NCBI GenBank assembly: GCA_013398275.1
Contig: VZSE01004150.1
Span: forward strand, 474,036 to 538,035
Source: Promerops cafer
Taxonomy: Eukaryota; Chordata; Aves; Passeriformes; Nectariniidae
Length of the DNA: 64,000 nt
Direction: 5' to 3'
In this document: positions 14,100 to 26,712 of the stretch, piece by piece
Numbering within the stretch: position 1 is the stretch's first letter
How the letters are laid out: each line of letters begins with the position of its first letter
Notes under the pieces: generated by a model
The model's database searches: none
Seen by the model: the letters and a program-made list of their open reading frames with translations, nothing else
Told to the model about the DNA's origin: nothing
Program-made: the position numbers and the translations under genes

Positions 14100-14355
14100 A
14101 TTTCATCGTGCGGATGCTCACACGTAGCAGGGAGGAGGCGGCTGCAGACCCCACCCTCCCGCTCGCGGAGGTGATGCCACTGCGGCCGCTCCCCGCACGG
14201 AGCCCCGCAGGATTTCCTGCCTCGGCAGCCCCTCAGTTCCTGGAAACGATCTCTCCCGAGGGCAGGAAGGGCGAGCGCGCCGCCGCCGGCGGCCCCAGAG
14301 CCCCGTGAGGGGCGCGGCGACCCCCGGCCCCTCAGAGCACGGCAGCGCGCGCCCC

Positions 14356-14512
14356 NNNNNNNNNNNNNNNNNNNNNNNNNNNNNNNNNNNNNNNNNNNNN
14401 NNNNNNNNNNNNNNNNNNNNNNNNNNNNNNNNNNNNNNNNNNNNNNNNNNNNNNNNNNNNNNNNNNNNNNNNNNNNNNNNNNNNNNNNNNNNNNNNNNNN
14501 NNNNNNNNNNNN
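14356..14512. other. Assembly gap of 157 N
   Basis: A run of N sits inside the CpG island. GC-rich islands are a common place for avian assemblies to fail. The transcription start may lie in the missing sequence. The open frames that span the gap are artefacts. Confidence 0.98.
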
Positions 14513-14746
14513 GGGCGCGGGACGGGCAGACGCCGCCGCCGGTCGCTGTGGGTGACCCAGCGGGGCCGGACGCCGGGGGAAGCTGTGCCGGAGCTGCGGC
14601 GGGCGGCTGGGGCATCGCGGGGCTGGGACCAGCGGGCCCGGGGCGCTCCCCGATCCGGGCCAGCTCCTGACAGGAGCCCCCGGCTCCTGCCTCAGGAGGG
14701 TCTCCGCACCTGCCCGCCTCGCCCTGATGTCCCGTTCCCTTCCGCG
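14513..14746 (+). other. RHOBTB1: Candidate non-coding first exon of RHOBTB1 (start unknown)
   Basis: The sequence CCGCG|GTAAGG places a good donor (GTAAG) at 14747, at the downstream edge of the CpG island. The 5' end of this exon is not visible, so the start given is only the end of the assembly gap. An ATG at 14727 would open a short upstream frame. If this exon joins 18845, that frame runs on for about 28 codons in total and stops at the TAA at 18909-18911. This is inference from the splice signal and island position; RNA data are needed to confirm it. Confidence 0.35.
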
Positions 14747-17700
14747 GTAAGGTCAGAAATGCTGACAGCTCACTTGGGTGTCAGGCGGTCCTGCTGCATC
14801 GCTCCTGAGCCACTCCATACCGTTAGACGTGTTCATTGTTTCTCTGGTTTCTCACGGTGCAGGCAGGGCGCTGGGGTCTTTATCACTACACCTGGCATGG
14901 CTTTTACGCGCTCTTGCAGAGAGCTTCTTTACGAAATTCATCCTGGCTAACCCCTGTTTATGAAAACTAAATGGACGAAACTAAAATCTGTTCGTATTTC
15001 ACTTTCTGGGTATGGGTTTGGCACATTTGCCATAGAAATGAAACTTCCTTCTCGTGTAGAATCTCCAGGCACTTTCTGCATGCACTTTGTTTGAAAAGCA
15101 ATTTGCTGAATTAATGTAGCATGCACAAAGATAACTTGAGTTGACGTACTAGCAGCGTACCATCTATCTCGTGAGCAAAAATGGAATATTCCTGCCCTTA
15201 GGTTCCTTTTTAATCTTAAATTATTAATGGTTCTCTGCATTACAAGAATGAAATTTGTAATTGGTACAGAGTGCAAATGCATGTAGAGAACTGGATACAA
15301 GAGGAACGGGTTATAAAGAAGGACATGCCTCCCAAAATGACCTAGCAGGAGAATGACATTAAAGAGCTCTTTCTCTTCCTTACAGTTGTTGAGAACCTCT
15401 GGGGAGAAGCAGTAGGCCATAGCTAGACCAACTCTTTTGCAGCTCTTGGAAGAAAAGGAATGAGAAAAGGGAGAAACTTTTCCCTACTTGGGGAGCATAG
15501 GAAAGTAGAGCTTTAGAGTTACTTGCTCTTTCGTTTAGCGGATGTTTAACTGAGTTGTTGGGGGTGCTCCTAAGATAGGGCTAGTGGCAATCATAATATC
15601 CCATCTTCTTTCAGAACCTGATTGTCAACTTCACACCAAATGTTGTCATTTGTACTTAGTTAAATGGAAATATTTATGTCACACTTCATCATACCGTTGT
15701 CTGTGTAATCAACACAGGAAAAAATTCCTTTTTCTCTGAGAGACCCCAGAAAAAAACATACTTGCTGAAACTGAAATAGAAAGGGCAAAAGACTTGCATT
15801 TGCAATGGATCCAACAGCATTGATGGTTTGAAAATATGTTGAGAGGAAATGTTGGTTTAGGTATCAATGGGAAGTAACATTTCTACTGTCTGTTCAACCA
15901 TGTAATGCAGAGCAAGTGAGGTGTGTCACAGTAAAGATTACAACAGTGAACTAAGGCTCTGCTCTTTCTTTTACTTAAATTTCTCCCAGTATTTGAACTT
16001 TTAAAGGCAAAAGTTTGAAGTGAGACCATGTTAAGCATGTCAGAAACATAAGGCTTAAAAGCAGTTTTCTTCCATGTAATCCTTCAAAGTTTGTTGAAGA
16101 GTTTTGGGGCAGATGTACTGTGAATACGTGGTGTTACAGAAACTGAAACCAATGCACAGAGATGATGGGCTAGTTAAAGGAAACCCGTAAAAAACTCGAG
16201 AGGATAAAATTCTGCAATGTTGTTAGTTTGGTAATAATAATAACAATAGTAAAAATCCCCAACAAACCAAACAAAACAGCAGTGGGGCAAAGACTGGATC
16301 AGCTCAGGCTTCTGAACAACACAAAGGTGAAGCTGAGGTGGATTTGAGGGAAAAACTGGGCTGAGTTTTCTTGAGTTTTCTGTAGTGTCAGTGTGTAAGA
16401 GGAGTGTTTTGTCCATCACAGGAGAGGCTTCTAGACCAGATTAGACATGACTGTTGGCCACAAGGAGTCATCCAGGGAGCCCAGTGTTCTACCTGGCCTC
16501 TTCTGTGCTGCTTCTGGGCCTGGTTTGCACTGCAAATCTTTCACTTGCCAACCTGCAGCAGGTGTTCCTGATCCTCACCTTCCTGCCTATTTAAAAGAAA
16601 TTCCCCACTTTGGAGAATTACACCATGCATCCCTCACTGAATTACTCTGTGTTCCAGCAGGTTTTAGTTTCCTTCAGCCCACGGTGACCTTCCTGCGTGT
16701 CCTGCGCACAGTATCACGGTGTGCTTGTTGTTGTGGGTGGGCATTAGTTCAGGTACTGCCTGCCTGGGTGTGGAGCAGATGGGAGGGAGAAGGAAGAGCA
16801 CTGCCACCACCAGAACTGATACTTTCTCTGCAGGCACACAGGGTGAGAGTTACAGCAAGCCAGCTCTCTTCTCAGCTGTGAGCTCCTTGAGACTCTGGTA
16901 AGGAAGGTGCATGTAAAGTTTAGCTACTGTATTCTTCTGAGTGCAGATCATCATCACAGAGATCTGCTTCCACTGCCATGATATGAAAGATGTTTGTATT
17001 TTGGAGTTGTAAAAGGCTAGACCAATGCTAATTAAGAACTATCTTCAAAACTGGAAAGTGGGAGACTGAGGGGCAGGGGGATGAAGGCCATAAACTGTTA
17101 TCTGTGAAGTGGAACTTTCAGGCTTATACTTTAGTAATGATGAAAATCAGGTTTAGCTACATTTCTATCTGCTTACATTCTTCAAACAACTGGTCTCACT
17201 TTACAGCATAACAATTAAAAAATATCTCAGCAAGCAGGAGAGTCTTAATGTGGCCTTTAATAGGACAATAATGTAAATGATTAATGATTGATGAAAAAGA
17301 ATTGTGAATGAGCTTGTGGAAGGGCTTTACATAGACAGACGTTTGAGAGTAAGAAGGACCTTGATATATCCCTGCAGGTCACGTCTATAGATTTTAATGG
17401 GGGTGAAGCAGAGAAAGGCTGTTAGAAGTGAATGAGATCTCAGTGAAGTAAAAACATAGAAAGCTCTGATTTATGATCAGATAAACCAGATGCCCTTTTT
17501 TTAGTTTGGTTTTTTTGAAAAGGAATGTTCTGAAAGAAGCTGCAAGTAACTTCTAATCTGCCATCAATTCTTAAGAAATACTTAAAAAAAAGTAAACAGT
17601 TATGAGTGGTACAGTATCACATAAAGTATCTATTTAAACAGTTTTAGAGCCCTGAGTATGCTAATGTCACTAATTAATAATCTGGGGAGTTGTTTAATTG

Positions 17701-18844
17701 TGGGTTAAGGCTGTTATTTGTAGGGCTTATGAAGCGAGCTGTATGGGCCTGCCTTGAAGGAAGTAAGGGTGAACACAGTAGAAAAAATGGTGAGAAGATT
17801 CTCCACAGTTGTAGCTGCATGAAACATGGCAGTTCAGGAAGACTGATATGTCTTTGCCTCTAAAATAATTATTGATAAGTAGCAAAGGGAAGGACAGGAC
17901 TCCTAGAGGACATAAACATCATGCCTCTAGCTCTAGTGTCAATTCTTGTGGCTTGTCTATTCCACAAAGGTGAAATAAAGTGTTTCTTCATTTTTTGTTT
18001 GATCTCTCTGTTGTGTTGCGCTGGGTATCTACAGAAAGTTGTAATTTCTGTGAGAAATTAACTTCAGTCCTCAATTCAGTTCTGAAATGATCCTGATAAA
18101 AGAGAAATGCCCAGTGGGCCACTACTCTGTTCATTTGAAGACTCTGCATTTCACTGCTGCTATTCAAGTTAGCATGAACCTCTGAAACCTACTTGTGCCA
18201 CTGAGCATTGCTTGTAGGGCAGCATCTGAGGTGAAATCAGTGTTGTTCCCACCTTCGGTTCTTGGAAAACCTCTGCCTTGGTCCTGGATGGGAACCAAGC
18301 CACAATAAAGTAGGCATTTACCAAACCCAACAAAGGACATGAGTAATTAATTTTATTTGTTACCAAAGGGGGAAGCAACACAGAATTCCCAGTTCATGTG
18401 TCATCAGGCTGTCAGCTCATATTTTAGAGTCTTGTCCCCTTCTTGAAGGTAGCCAAAAAAACTCTCCTCAGAGTTTGTTGCCTAAGAGAGAGGAGCTGGT
18501 TAACTGGGATACAGCAGTGTTAGGTTCTGACACCTGAGGTGGTTTGGTGGTTTTTTTTAATCTAAATCCATAACGAAATTATTCATGAACAAGCTCCATT
18601 TGACAGAGTTGTGTCAATCTCCAGTTATGCCCAAAAGCTCATCAAGCTACCCATGATGTCTTCAGTTCATTGGAGCAAAGAGTGTTTACCTGTTTGAAAC
18701 TTTAGAAGACTGTTTTGTTCACCAAGCAGGCCTGCTTTACAATATAAAACGCATCATAAAAGATGATGTTGCTGTTGCATGTGTTGTAAATTTAGGTTGA
18801 AAATAGTAAAGCTTATTCTTTTTTTTTTCTTCTTTCCTCCTTAG
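14747..18844 (+). other. Probable first intron of the distal RHOBTB1 transcript
   Basis: If the distal promoter is used, this is intron sequence. I see no protein exon. Low-complexity T and A tracts occur, and no transposon was recognised with confidence. Confidence 0.35.
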
Positions 18845-18940
18845 GAGTGCCACAGTAAGAGAAAGACATGAAGTATTTTTAATGAAATTCTGCTTTAGAT
18901 CAAGCTGCTAAAAATGGATGTGAACATTTTCTCCTGTGAG
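18845..18940 (+). other. RHOBTB1: Candidate 5' UTR exon of RHOBTB1 carrying three upstream ORFs
   Basis: A long pyrimidine tract ending TTTCCTCCTTAG precedes this 96-base segment, and GTGAG|GTAAGT follows it. Both splice signals are near consensus and lie on the RHOBTB1 strand. The segment has no long frame but contains three ATGs, at 18868, 18882 and 18914. The first opens a four-codon frame (MKYF) whose TAA shares bases with the second ATG, as TAATG. The second frame is nine codons long. The third is still open at the donor. If spliced to 43057 it would read six more codons and stop at 43075-43077, overlapping the main start out of frame. RHOBTB1 in mammals has non-coding 5' exons, which agrees. 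The assignment to this gene is inferred from strand, order and signals. Confidence 0.55.
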
Positions 18941-19573
18941 GTAAGTATCGACAGGGAGAAATAAAAGAAAACCTGATTTGTTTCACTTAGTGTTGCCTGT
19001 CACCACTGCTCTTCTGACCAGCAGCTTTTGGTCAAGTATTTTAGAATTATAATATCTGTGTCTTGGCAAACTTTGTACCAGAAGTCCTAACTGAAAAGTC
19101 CTACAAGTAATCATTTCATTTACAGGATTAGTCAGCTTTGTGCTGATATTCCAGCAGATAAAAACAAATGTATGAAGGCTTGGTATTGCAGGGTTGGTAA
19201 TGAGCAGCTTCTGCACAGAGTAGCTTTTGACCCAATGTCAAGCTTTTTTCCAAGCATCAAAGAAACGGAAGCTGCTAAGTCTGATTTTCAAGAGTGAATA
19301 CTTACACAGACTAACTGCAGGTGCAGGAAATGAGTGAGATCCTGGGATGAAGAAAGAGTTTGTACCACAAACATGTAGGTACTTTTCCATGCATCCAGGC
19401 AGCTTTCTGAGTTCCTGCTCTGTGCAGCCTAGGGAAAAGTGGGGCTTTTGCCAGCCTGAATTACAGGTGTGTATTGCTTTTGTCAAGTATCACAGCAAGA
19501 TCTTCACAGTCCCTGCAGTAACTATGTAAGTTAGTAAAACCAAATACATGTCCTTAATTTAGGATTGTGGGAA

Positions 19574-19690
19574 AATTCAGGTTGTAAGGAACCTCAGGAG
19601 ATCTTAGAGTCAAACCCTCTGCTCACAATTTGGAGTACTCAGTGAAATTAGGTCATTTTCACTGGCCTTCTCAGTCTGTTATATGTTTAG
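19574..19690 (-). mobile_element. CR1 LINE fragment, reverse orientation
   Basis: The pattern 'aaggaacctcaggagatct' followed by 'tcaaaccctctgctca' matches the reverse complement of the CR1 3' region (ggaccTCTGGAGATCatctagtccaacCCCTGCTC). It is diverged and lacks the terminal octamers. This is an old truncated copy. Confidence 0.6.
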
Positions 19691-20616
19691 AAGTATTAAC
19701 AAAAGATGGATTTATAGCTTTCCATATGTATTAAATGTATGTTATAATAATGCAGATAAGGAAATAAGATGCTACTAAAATTTGTCAGAAGGGAGAATGT
19801 TTTAATTAAGACAGGATTGCACAGGAATGGTCTGTTTCTCTGAACAAAGGAAACAAATCTCTGATGTGTTCATTTCTTGCAGTTGCAAATGAAACCTCCA
19901 CAGGTCAGCTAACACTGACCTAATGTCATGCTGCCAGTATTTTCAAGACGGGTTCCCTGCAAGAATTAGCCCTTCCCAGGCATCTCTGGGGAATCGATTT
20001 ATTTACTTCCCTCTGTAAGCAAAATTGCTTTCTCATAATAAAAGGAAGGGAAGTGGACACGTTGCTTATCCTGTCTGAAACATGCTACTGAAACATTTCC
20101 TCTGAACTATAAATATTTGTTCATGGGAAAACATAGTGACAGTGTGAATAAAAATAAGCATCTTGTCAGGAAGCTTAGGGAGCAATCTCCCTCCTGGGCT
20201 CTAAAAGTAAACACAAACCAAGCATCCCTCCTTCCCCCATCATTATGTACTACCAAGGAGAACATTTCGTGAGCCCTAGGAGTAACTGTTTCCACTGTTT
20301 TGGCCAGGGAGGATTATACAATGAAGGGGTTAATCTTGTCAAGAGAAAGACATTTTAGCATTCAGAGCCTCATGGGAGGGTCAGTGAAGTGAAGAGACAC
20401 TTGGTTTACTTTGGATTTATGCTTATCTCAATGTGCTTTGAATTGATCCCTCAAAATTGGTAATTTAATAGCTTTAATAGTTACATTAGTAATTTAATGA
20501 GCCCCTTTCAGGACATCATCAAAGACAAACATATACTTTGTGAATAAAAATAGAAGTAATTTTATAGGTAATGCAGTTCCTGAAAGCCAGTATACAGTAT
20601 TACACATATGCAAGTT

Positions 20617-21190
20617 GTGATTGTCATGGTTTAACCCCAGCCAGAAGCTAAGTACCATGTAGTTGCTTGCTTATGTACCCCCAGTACATAAGAGGGGAAG
20701 AGAATCAGAAAAAAAGTAAAACCCATGGGCTAAGGACTGTTTAATAATTGAAATAAAATATAATAATCATTTGAATTGAAAGGGAGACAAAAGAAAGGGA
20801 GAGAAATAAAACCCCAGAAAAACAAGTGATGCACAGTACAGTGGCTCACCATGTGCTGGCTGAGGCCCAGCCCAGCCCTGAGCAGCAATTGGCAGCTCCC
20901 AGTTGACTCCCACAATTTATAATGAGGCAATGACCTTTTAGGGTATGGAATATATCCCTTTGGCCAGTTTGGGACACCTGTCCTGGCCCTGCTCCCCCTC
21001 AGCTTCTGGTGTACCTGCTCACTGGCAGAGCATGAGGCACTGAAATGTCTCAGTTTGGAGTGAGCACTACCAAGCAACACCTACAACATCAGTGCGTCAT
21101 CAGCATTCTCACAGTGAGTCCAAAACACAGCACTGCACCAGCAACTAGGGAGAAAATTAACTCTATTCTGGCTGAAACCAGGACAGTGAT
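20617..21190. mobile_element. Solo ERVL-type LTR with 5 bp target duplication
   Basis: The element spans 20622-21185 (564 bp). It starts TGTCATGGTTTAACCCC and ends GCTGAAACCAGGACA, so it has the TG...CA ends of an LTR. Identical GTGAT pentamers flank it at 20617-20621 and 21186-21190. The internal sequence resembles the abundant ERVL LTR family of neognath birds, including the 'ccctttggccagtttggg' block. No gag, pol or env sequence adjoins it, so it is a solo LTR left by recombination. It lies in probable RHOBTB1 5' intron sequence. Confidence 0.88.
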
Positions 21191-24100
21191 GCTACAAATT
21201 ATTTAATATGCATTAACTGACTCACCAGAAAGTACCTATGGAGGGAAATGGCACACCCAAGAATCCAAATATCTCTTTTCACCTCTGCTCCCAGTGTCAG
21301 GCCTCACTTCCCAGACTGTTTTAAAATGAATTTCTGAGTAGCATGTATAGCACATGTAGCTAAATTACAGAACAATGTTCTCAGAAACTTGGTGTTTCCA
21401 CAGCAGTTCCTGTTGTTCTCTGATTTGGTCCCACTTCTCAAATATATCTGCAGGTCTGAAAAAAAGCTGACTTGTGGCTGGGTGTGTGCTTGAGTCAGAA
21501 AATGCTACATCTCTGGAAGGTGTGTCTTTGTAGAGGTGCTATTTACTCCTTAATATCCCAGTCAAAGCTTATTTGCTTTCGGGCTTCTGTGTCACTTGAG
21601 GCATTATGAGACAAGTAGTAGTAAATTTAGCTGTCTGGGTAAAGAAGCTACTGCTCTCTCAGAGATTAGTGGCTTCACAGTCAGTGGAATAAAATAGCTA
21701 TGTGTGATTGCCTCTACAGTGCAATCTGGCACTTGAATGTATCTGACAATTCAGAATGGTAAATACAAAGTTCTGGACTGTGCAAAGCCAGCAGAGGGGT
21801 GTGTGTGCAACAGTAATCTTCAGCAGAATTAAATTTATCAGAGGAAATTTTAGATTTTAAAACTGCTTGAACTAGTTCTCAGGCTTATGACTGCTTGTGA
21901 CTAGAGATTAGAAACGTGGGGGACTGCCTTGTGTGGGTGGTTGAGGTGTGAGAGGAAGGGCAGTGTTGCTGTTTGTTGCTTTTGATCTTTGTAATTAAAT
22001 TTATGTTCTCTAGCACTGCTTATCATACTGTTGAAATCCATGTTTCTAACTTTATCATGGGATTTTCTGTGCTTTACATAAAGGAGAATGACTGTTTTTC
22101 ACAACACCTATGCAGAATCAAGGAACAATTTGTTATAGTTAGGTGGGAGAGGAAGAAAGAAATGATGCAGTTCTGAAATGTCCATTAATTCAGGGAGCTT
22201 AAGCAGCAAGGTACCCAATATAAGGAATCAAAGCTGGGATATAAAATTATCTTGCCAGCTGGAATTACCTGTCTTCTTCTGGAAGCAAGGGCCTAGCACC
22301 CTCAAAATGAGGATTTGCAGTAACAAAAACATAGTATGGTAACAGTACCTGAGCTTTAGCTGCTTTGTGTTTTCAGCTGCTTTGTCAGTGGTGAAATTTG
22401 CTTCTGCATGTGCTCAGCATGGGCAGGTGTTCCAGTAATTGTCCTGAGCAACAGGTACAGCTTACACTTGAGATGGATGTACGTGTGGTGGGGCCTTATG
22501 GCTCTCCATGTTTCAGTTCCTGATCTATGGCTATTCCGTAACACTTGAACTTCCTGAATTTGTCACTTCTATTTCAGAGACCTCTTTTTGACTATCATGT
22601 GAGCTTATGACAATAATGTAGATTATTGGTCACTAAGTACAGAAGAATGTTTCATAAAATACTTTCCAGTCTTCTAAGGAAAATACCTGTGGGTCAGGCT
22701 TTCCTTGAGGCAGTCCAGCTGTCTCCATTGAATTTCTCCAGGGGTGAATTTTGTTGTTTTAATTCTCTTAGGTGTTTGCAACAGTGCTCCCCACTGGCAA
22801 CACTATCATTGAGGAACTTTTAACGTTTCTCTTACTGTAAGGGTACAATAGTCTTTTAGCTGTAGATCTGAATTTCAGCTAGAAGCCTACTGCAGAAAAT
22901 CGGAATGGTGGAGAAATGTTTATCTTCTGTAACAGATGCAGTTTGATGACATTTTATTGGCAATTTCTTCTGTAAATAATTCATACCTTTTCCTGCAGAA
23001 ATATTTTGGGGACAAGGTGTGGGAGGAATTTAATTCCCTTGAGGATTTTATAATGCTACAAAATGCACCCTGCTCTAGCAATTTTGTCAATACGTATGGG
23101 AGTAAATAAGATTATACCTTTATAGTTCTTCTCTTCTACCTTTACCCAGGAAAAGAACTCTTGCCTGACTCAGAAAAGACTGTAAAAAAGTTTAAAAATA
23201 GAATGCTACATGTCTTGCTACTTTGTTGAAAGAGAAAAAAAACCCCTGCTGGTAGAATTCATGAAGCTTTGGCAATATGACTTTTAAGCAGTGAGTGGAT
23301 GAGAAATTTCAAGGCACTGGGATATTTTTGATTTTGTTAAAGGTCCCTGAATGTCTGATTAGCTTCAAAACCACTGCTGCTGCTGGTTCTAGTTTGTTTT
23401 TAATTTTACAAAGGTATATTCTGTTCCTGACATATTTAAATGCTGCACTTTTAAGTGTAATTGGAAAGTGATGTCTTTTACTTGGTACTTTGCAAATTAT
23501 GCAGTATACACACACTCCTTTAAGCCCTCTGATTTGTGCCTAATCTGTAGTTCAAACCTGTAACAGTGACACTTCAGCGGGTCCTGGAAGTAGTGTCCTA
23601 CACCCTCTGTGAAAACTGCAAATATATGCCAGAAGTATGTGATTTCATGGTTGATAGCTTTTAATGGTAGCATTTAAAATAGCAGAATCCTTCTTGGTAA
23701 CTATTCCTAAAAACCATAATTGGGGAAGTCTCATCAAGCAGCCTGTGGTGAAACATGCAAACTGTCTTTATTGCCTTAGACTTGGAATCACTCGTGTGTG
23801 TTTTCTTGTATGGATCACTTGTGTGCATTCTTCATCAATTTCTGCAATTACCCTTATCCTTCAGCTACACCATTTTGCTAGAAGTTATAGGAAGTGTTCC
23901 AGGGAGTGAAAGATATCCATCAGAACCAACCCTGGTAACACGCTTTTTGCGTATGGTTTATGACCTTAACTCATTGGGGAAACAAAGAAGTGGTAACTAG
24001 ATTTATTTAGACATATTGAAGTAAACCACTAAAATACATGAGTGGCGTTTGGACAGTAGAAATAATCGAGTCCGTGTTGATATAATCAAGTCTAACCTAC

Positions 24101-26349
24101 TTGGGTTAGAATTTGTTGTGTTGCAAAAATGCAGGCTTTGCAAGGTAGTCTTTGCTAGTGTGACTAAATCATGTCAGTAAACTGGTGTAAAGTGGTGCTA
24201 AGAGGTACAAGGTCTTACCTTCCTGGAAAAGCTTTCTCTTTCAAAAAATGAGTGGTTCCAAGGTATAAAATATGGAGAATGTAACAAAGTTTGAATTTTG
24301 GTCTTTAATTCATGAAATCCCACAGTGTTGCTACTGTGCAGAATCACACTGTTCAAAATAAATGAAGAATTGTACTGTAATCTTGGGTGTGGATTGTAAT
24401 CGAAATAAGTACACTCTTTGAACAACCTAGTGAAAACATAGTGAAGTTACAGGTGCTTCATTAATTTATGTTTTGTTTCAACTACTTTAAGTTATCATCT
24501 TTCTGAGACAGGCATGTAGCAACTAATTCTGTGGACTTTTTCTTCTTGAATTACTCCCCGAATTGAAGCCCAGAGGAGTCACTGGAAGCTTTTCCTCAAC
24601 AGTTGCAGAAGGATTTATATCAGGCTCTTAAAACCGCAACTGGGTCTTACTTTCATGTCTAGCTCGCTATGGGACAGGGGTGCAGAAGAGTAAGTTGTAG
24701 CTAATAAGGCTGTTTCTCTAAGATCAGTGATGATGAGATTAAGCTGCCTTTGATTCTTCTACTTAATCCTGCTCTGTTGGTTTGACAGCTTAGAAAGATC
24801 AGAGTATGGCTGGTGGCTGCTGTTCTTGTATATAAGCAGTGATTCAGAGACCAGTAACACCAGGCTTTGGCAACTGTGAAAAAGGCAACAAAATCCACTT
24901 TGTTTCTCTTCCCCTCACCACCCCTACTCGGCATTTTCCAGTTCCTGTAACTAGAGATCTGTGTTCAAGACTTGTCCTTGTGATCTCTTTATACCACCAA
25001 TATAAGCAACTCCAAGCAGGGGTAACACATTGTTGCAGAGATCTCTATTTGTGTATTGCTCCTGTAGAATTTCTGAAATCTCTGACCAATATTTTAGCTT
25101 CTAAAATTTGGTCTACATTTTGTATCCTCCTGCGTATAAATCTACTAGGCTTTTAATAGGTGATTTATGCAATCCTCAAAAGGCAGTGAGAGCTTTTATA
25201 ATGCTTGGAAGAAAAAGGGCTGATCCATTTATGTACGGTTTTTAAAGCTCAATAGCTTAGATCAAGAGTGAGAAGCAAAGACTGTGTATGTCACTGAAAA
25301 CCTCCTGTAGCTGTAGTATAAAGACATTTCAAGTCTCTTGGAAACTCAGAGACAAGTGAATTTTGACTGATCTACATAGAGGAGAAATGGAGACTGACAG
25401 CTAGCCACAAGGTCAGACAGACAGACAGAAAATCTTCCCCAGCTGACTGTTTACTGTGACTCTTATTTCATTTCACAAAGGAGTTCTTTCCATTCCATTA
25501 ACATCTGATTAGATGGCAGAAACATTTTAAGAACCTCTGAACAGTTATGCAGATGCCAGCACTATTACTTCCAGATTCATTCCCTTGCCAAACAGCAAAA
25601 TGACACAGTCAAGAAGAAATCCTCCTACTAGTCAGTTTTTTCTATTTAGGCTTTTTTGGAAGTGTTTTTATAACTTGATTAAATCTTTTGTATCCATGTT
25701 GTAGTCCTGAGGAGCTAGAAACATTGAATATAGCAAATACAAGCTGTTGCAAAATTGCACCCATTAGAAAAGATTACACGTATGATACAAGACTCTGCCA
25801 TAGAACCAATTCTTAGAACAGCCTCGTCCTCTCTGGGTTGGGAATGCAGTGAGCCATAACTCTGCCACTTCTTCCCTTGGGAGACTCTTATATAACTGCT
25901 CAGCTGTTTCTCTTGCTGTTCTTCATATTAAGCCAAAATTTTGTTTTACTTAATTGTATCCTGGTCCACCTAACTCTGCAAACTTGGACTGTTCAAGTGA
26001 ATCCACTCCCTTTTAAGACCAGACCCCGCAGTCTGTAGAAAGAGAAGGGCGGCAGCAAAGGCAGTTTATTAGAGTTTGAGGGGCCATCAGAGAGACTGTG
26101 ACAGTGCAAGGGAACAGGCTGGGACATACCTGGCTCAGCTGAGCGCCCTTCCAGCAGCAGGGGACAGCCTGAGGCTGAGTGCAGCGAGGAGGGCGAGGGC
26201 AGGGGTTATTCCCCTCTGCTCGGCGCTTGTGAGGCACTTCTGAGAAACTGTGCTCAGTTTCAGGCTTCACAGTTCCCAGGAGAGATGGACCAACTGCAGA
26301 CAGTGCAACCAAGGGCTGCTAATGCTGTGGGGAAACTGAAACATGAGAT
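21191..26349. other. Probable 5' intron, nothing recognised
   Basis: This AT-rich unique sequence has many short spurious frames and no splice-bounded coding segment I can defend. It lies between the candidate UTR exon and the second CpG island, so it would be intronic for the distal transcript and upstream flank for the proximal one. Confidence 0.4.
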
Positions 26350-26712
26350 ACACCCAGAGACACTGAGGGAGCTGCTTATCTGGCCTGGAGAAGAGAAGGT
26401 TAAGAGGGCATCTAATTACTACTTCAGGTAGTCACAAGGGGTTATAGAGAAACCAGATCTTCTCACAGTTGCACAACAAAAGGACAAAAGGTAGCAGTCA
26501 CAAGTAGCAGCAAGGTGGGTGTAAAGAAAAAAATTTTCTCACTGTTGTAAAAAAAGCCATTTTCATAGTGAGTGGCTAAGCAATGGAACACGTGGATTGG
26601 AGATTGTGGACTTACTGTCCTTAACCAGACCAAGCTTTGAAGTTAGCTGTGCTTTGAGGAGGAGGTTGGACTAGATGACCTCTGGAGGACTCTTCCTGCC
26701 TAAACTGATACT
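26350..26712 (+). mobile_element. CR1 LINE 3' fragment
   Basis: The segment aligns by eye with the CR1 3' end. It has 'ctggcctggagaagagaag', a central '...ggtgggtgtaaag... ttttctcactg' block, and then 'aggaggttggactagatgac' with 'ctctggaggactcttcctgcctaaactg'. The terminal octamer repeats are worn. No coding capacity remains. Confidence 0.8.

Larger units (their letters stand above)
14100..14760. promoter_or_regulatory. CpG island, probable promoter
   Basis: This stretch is strongly GC-rich with many unsuppressed CpG dinucleotides and GC-box-like runs, in sharp contrast to the AT-rich flanks. It includes the assembly gap. Together with the donor at 14747 and the downstream exon at 18845-18940, it is best explained as the distal promoter and first non-coding exon of RHOBTB1 on the + strand. 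It could alternatively, or also, start a divergent non-coding transcript. No TATA box is evident in the visible part, but 157 bases are missing. Confidence 0.7.

Noticed and set aside
14118..14670. Open frames across the first CpG island on both strands
   Set aside because: They span the run of N, and the rest is GC-rich sequence with few stop codons.
16447..16881. 144-codon frame at 16.4-16.9 kb
   Set aside because: No recognisable domain, no splice-bounded structure, and composition like flanking non-coding DNA.
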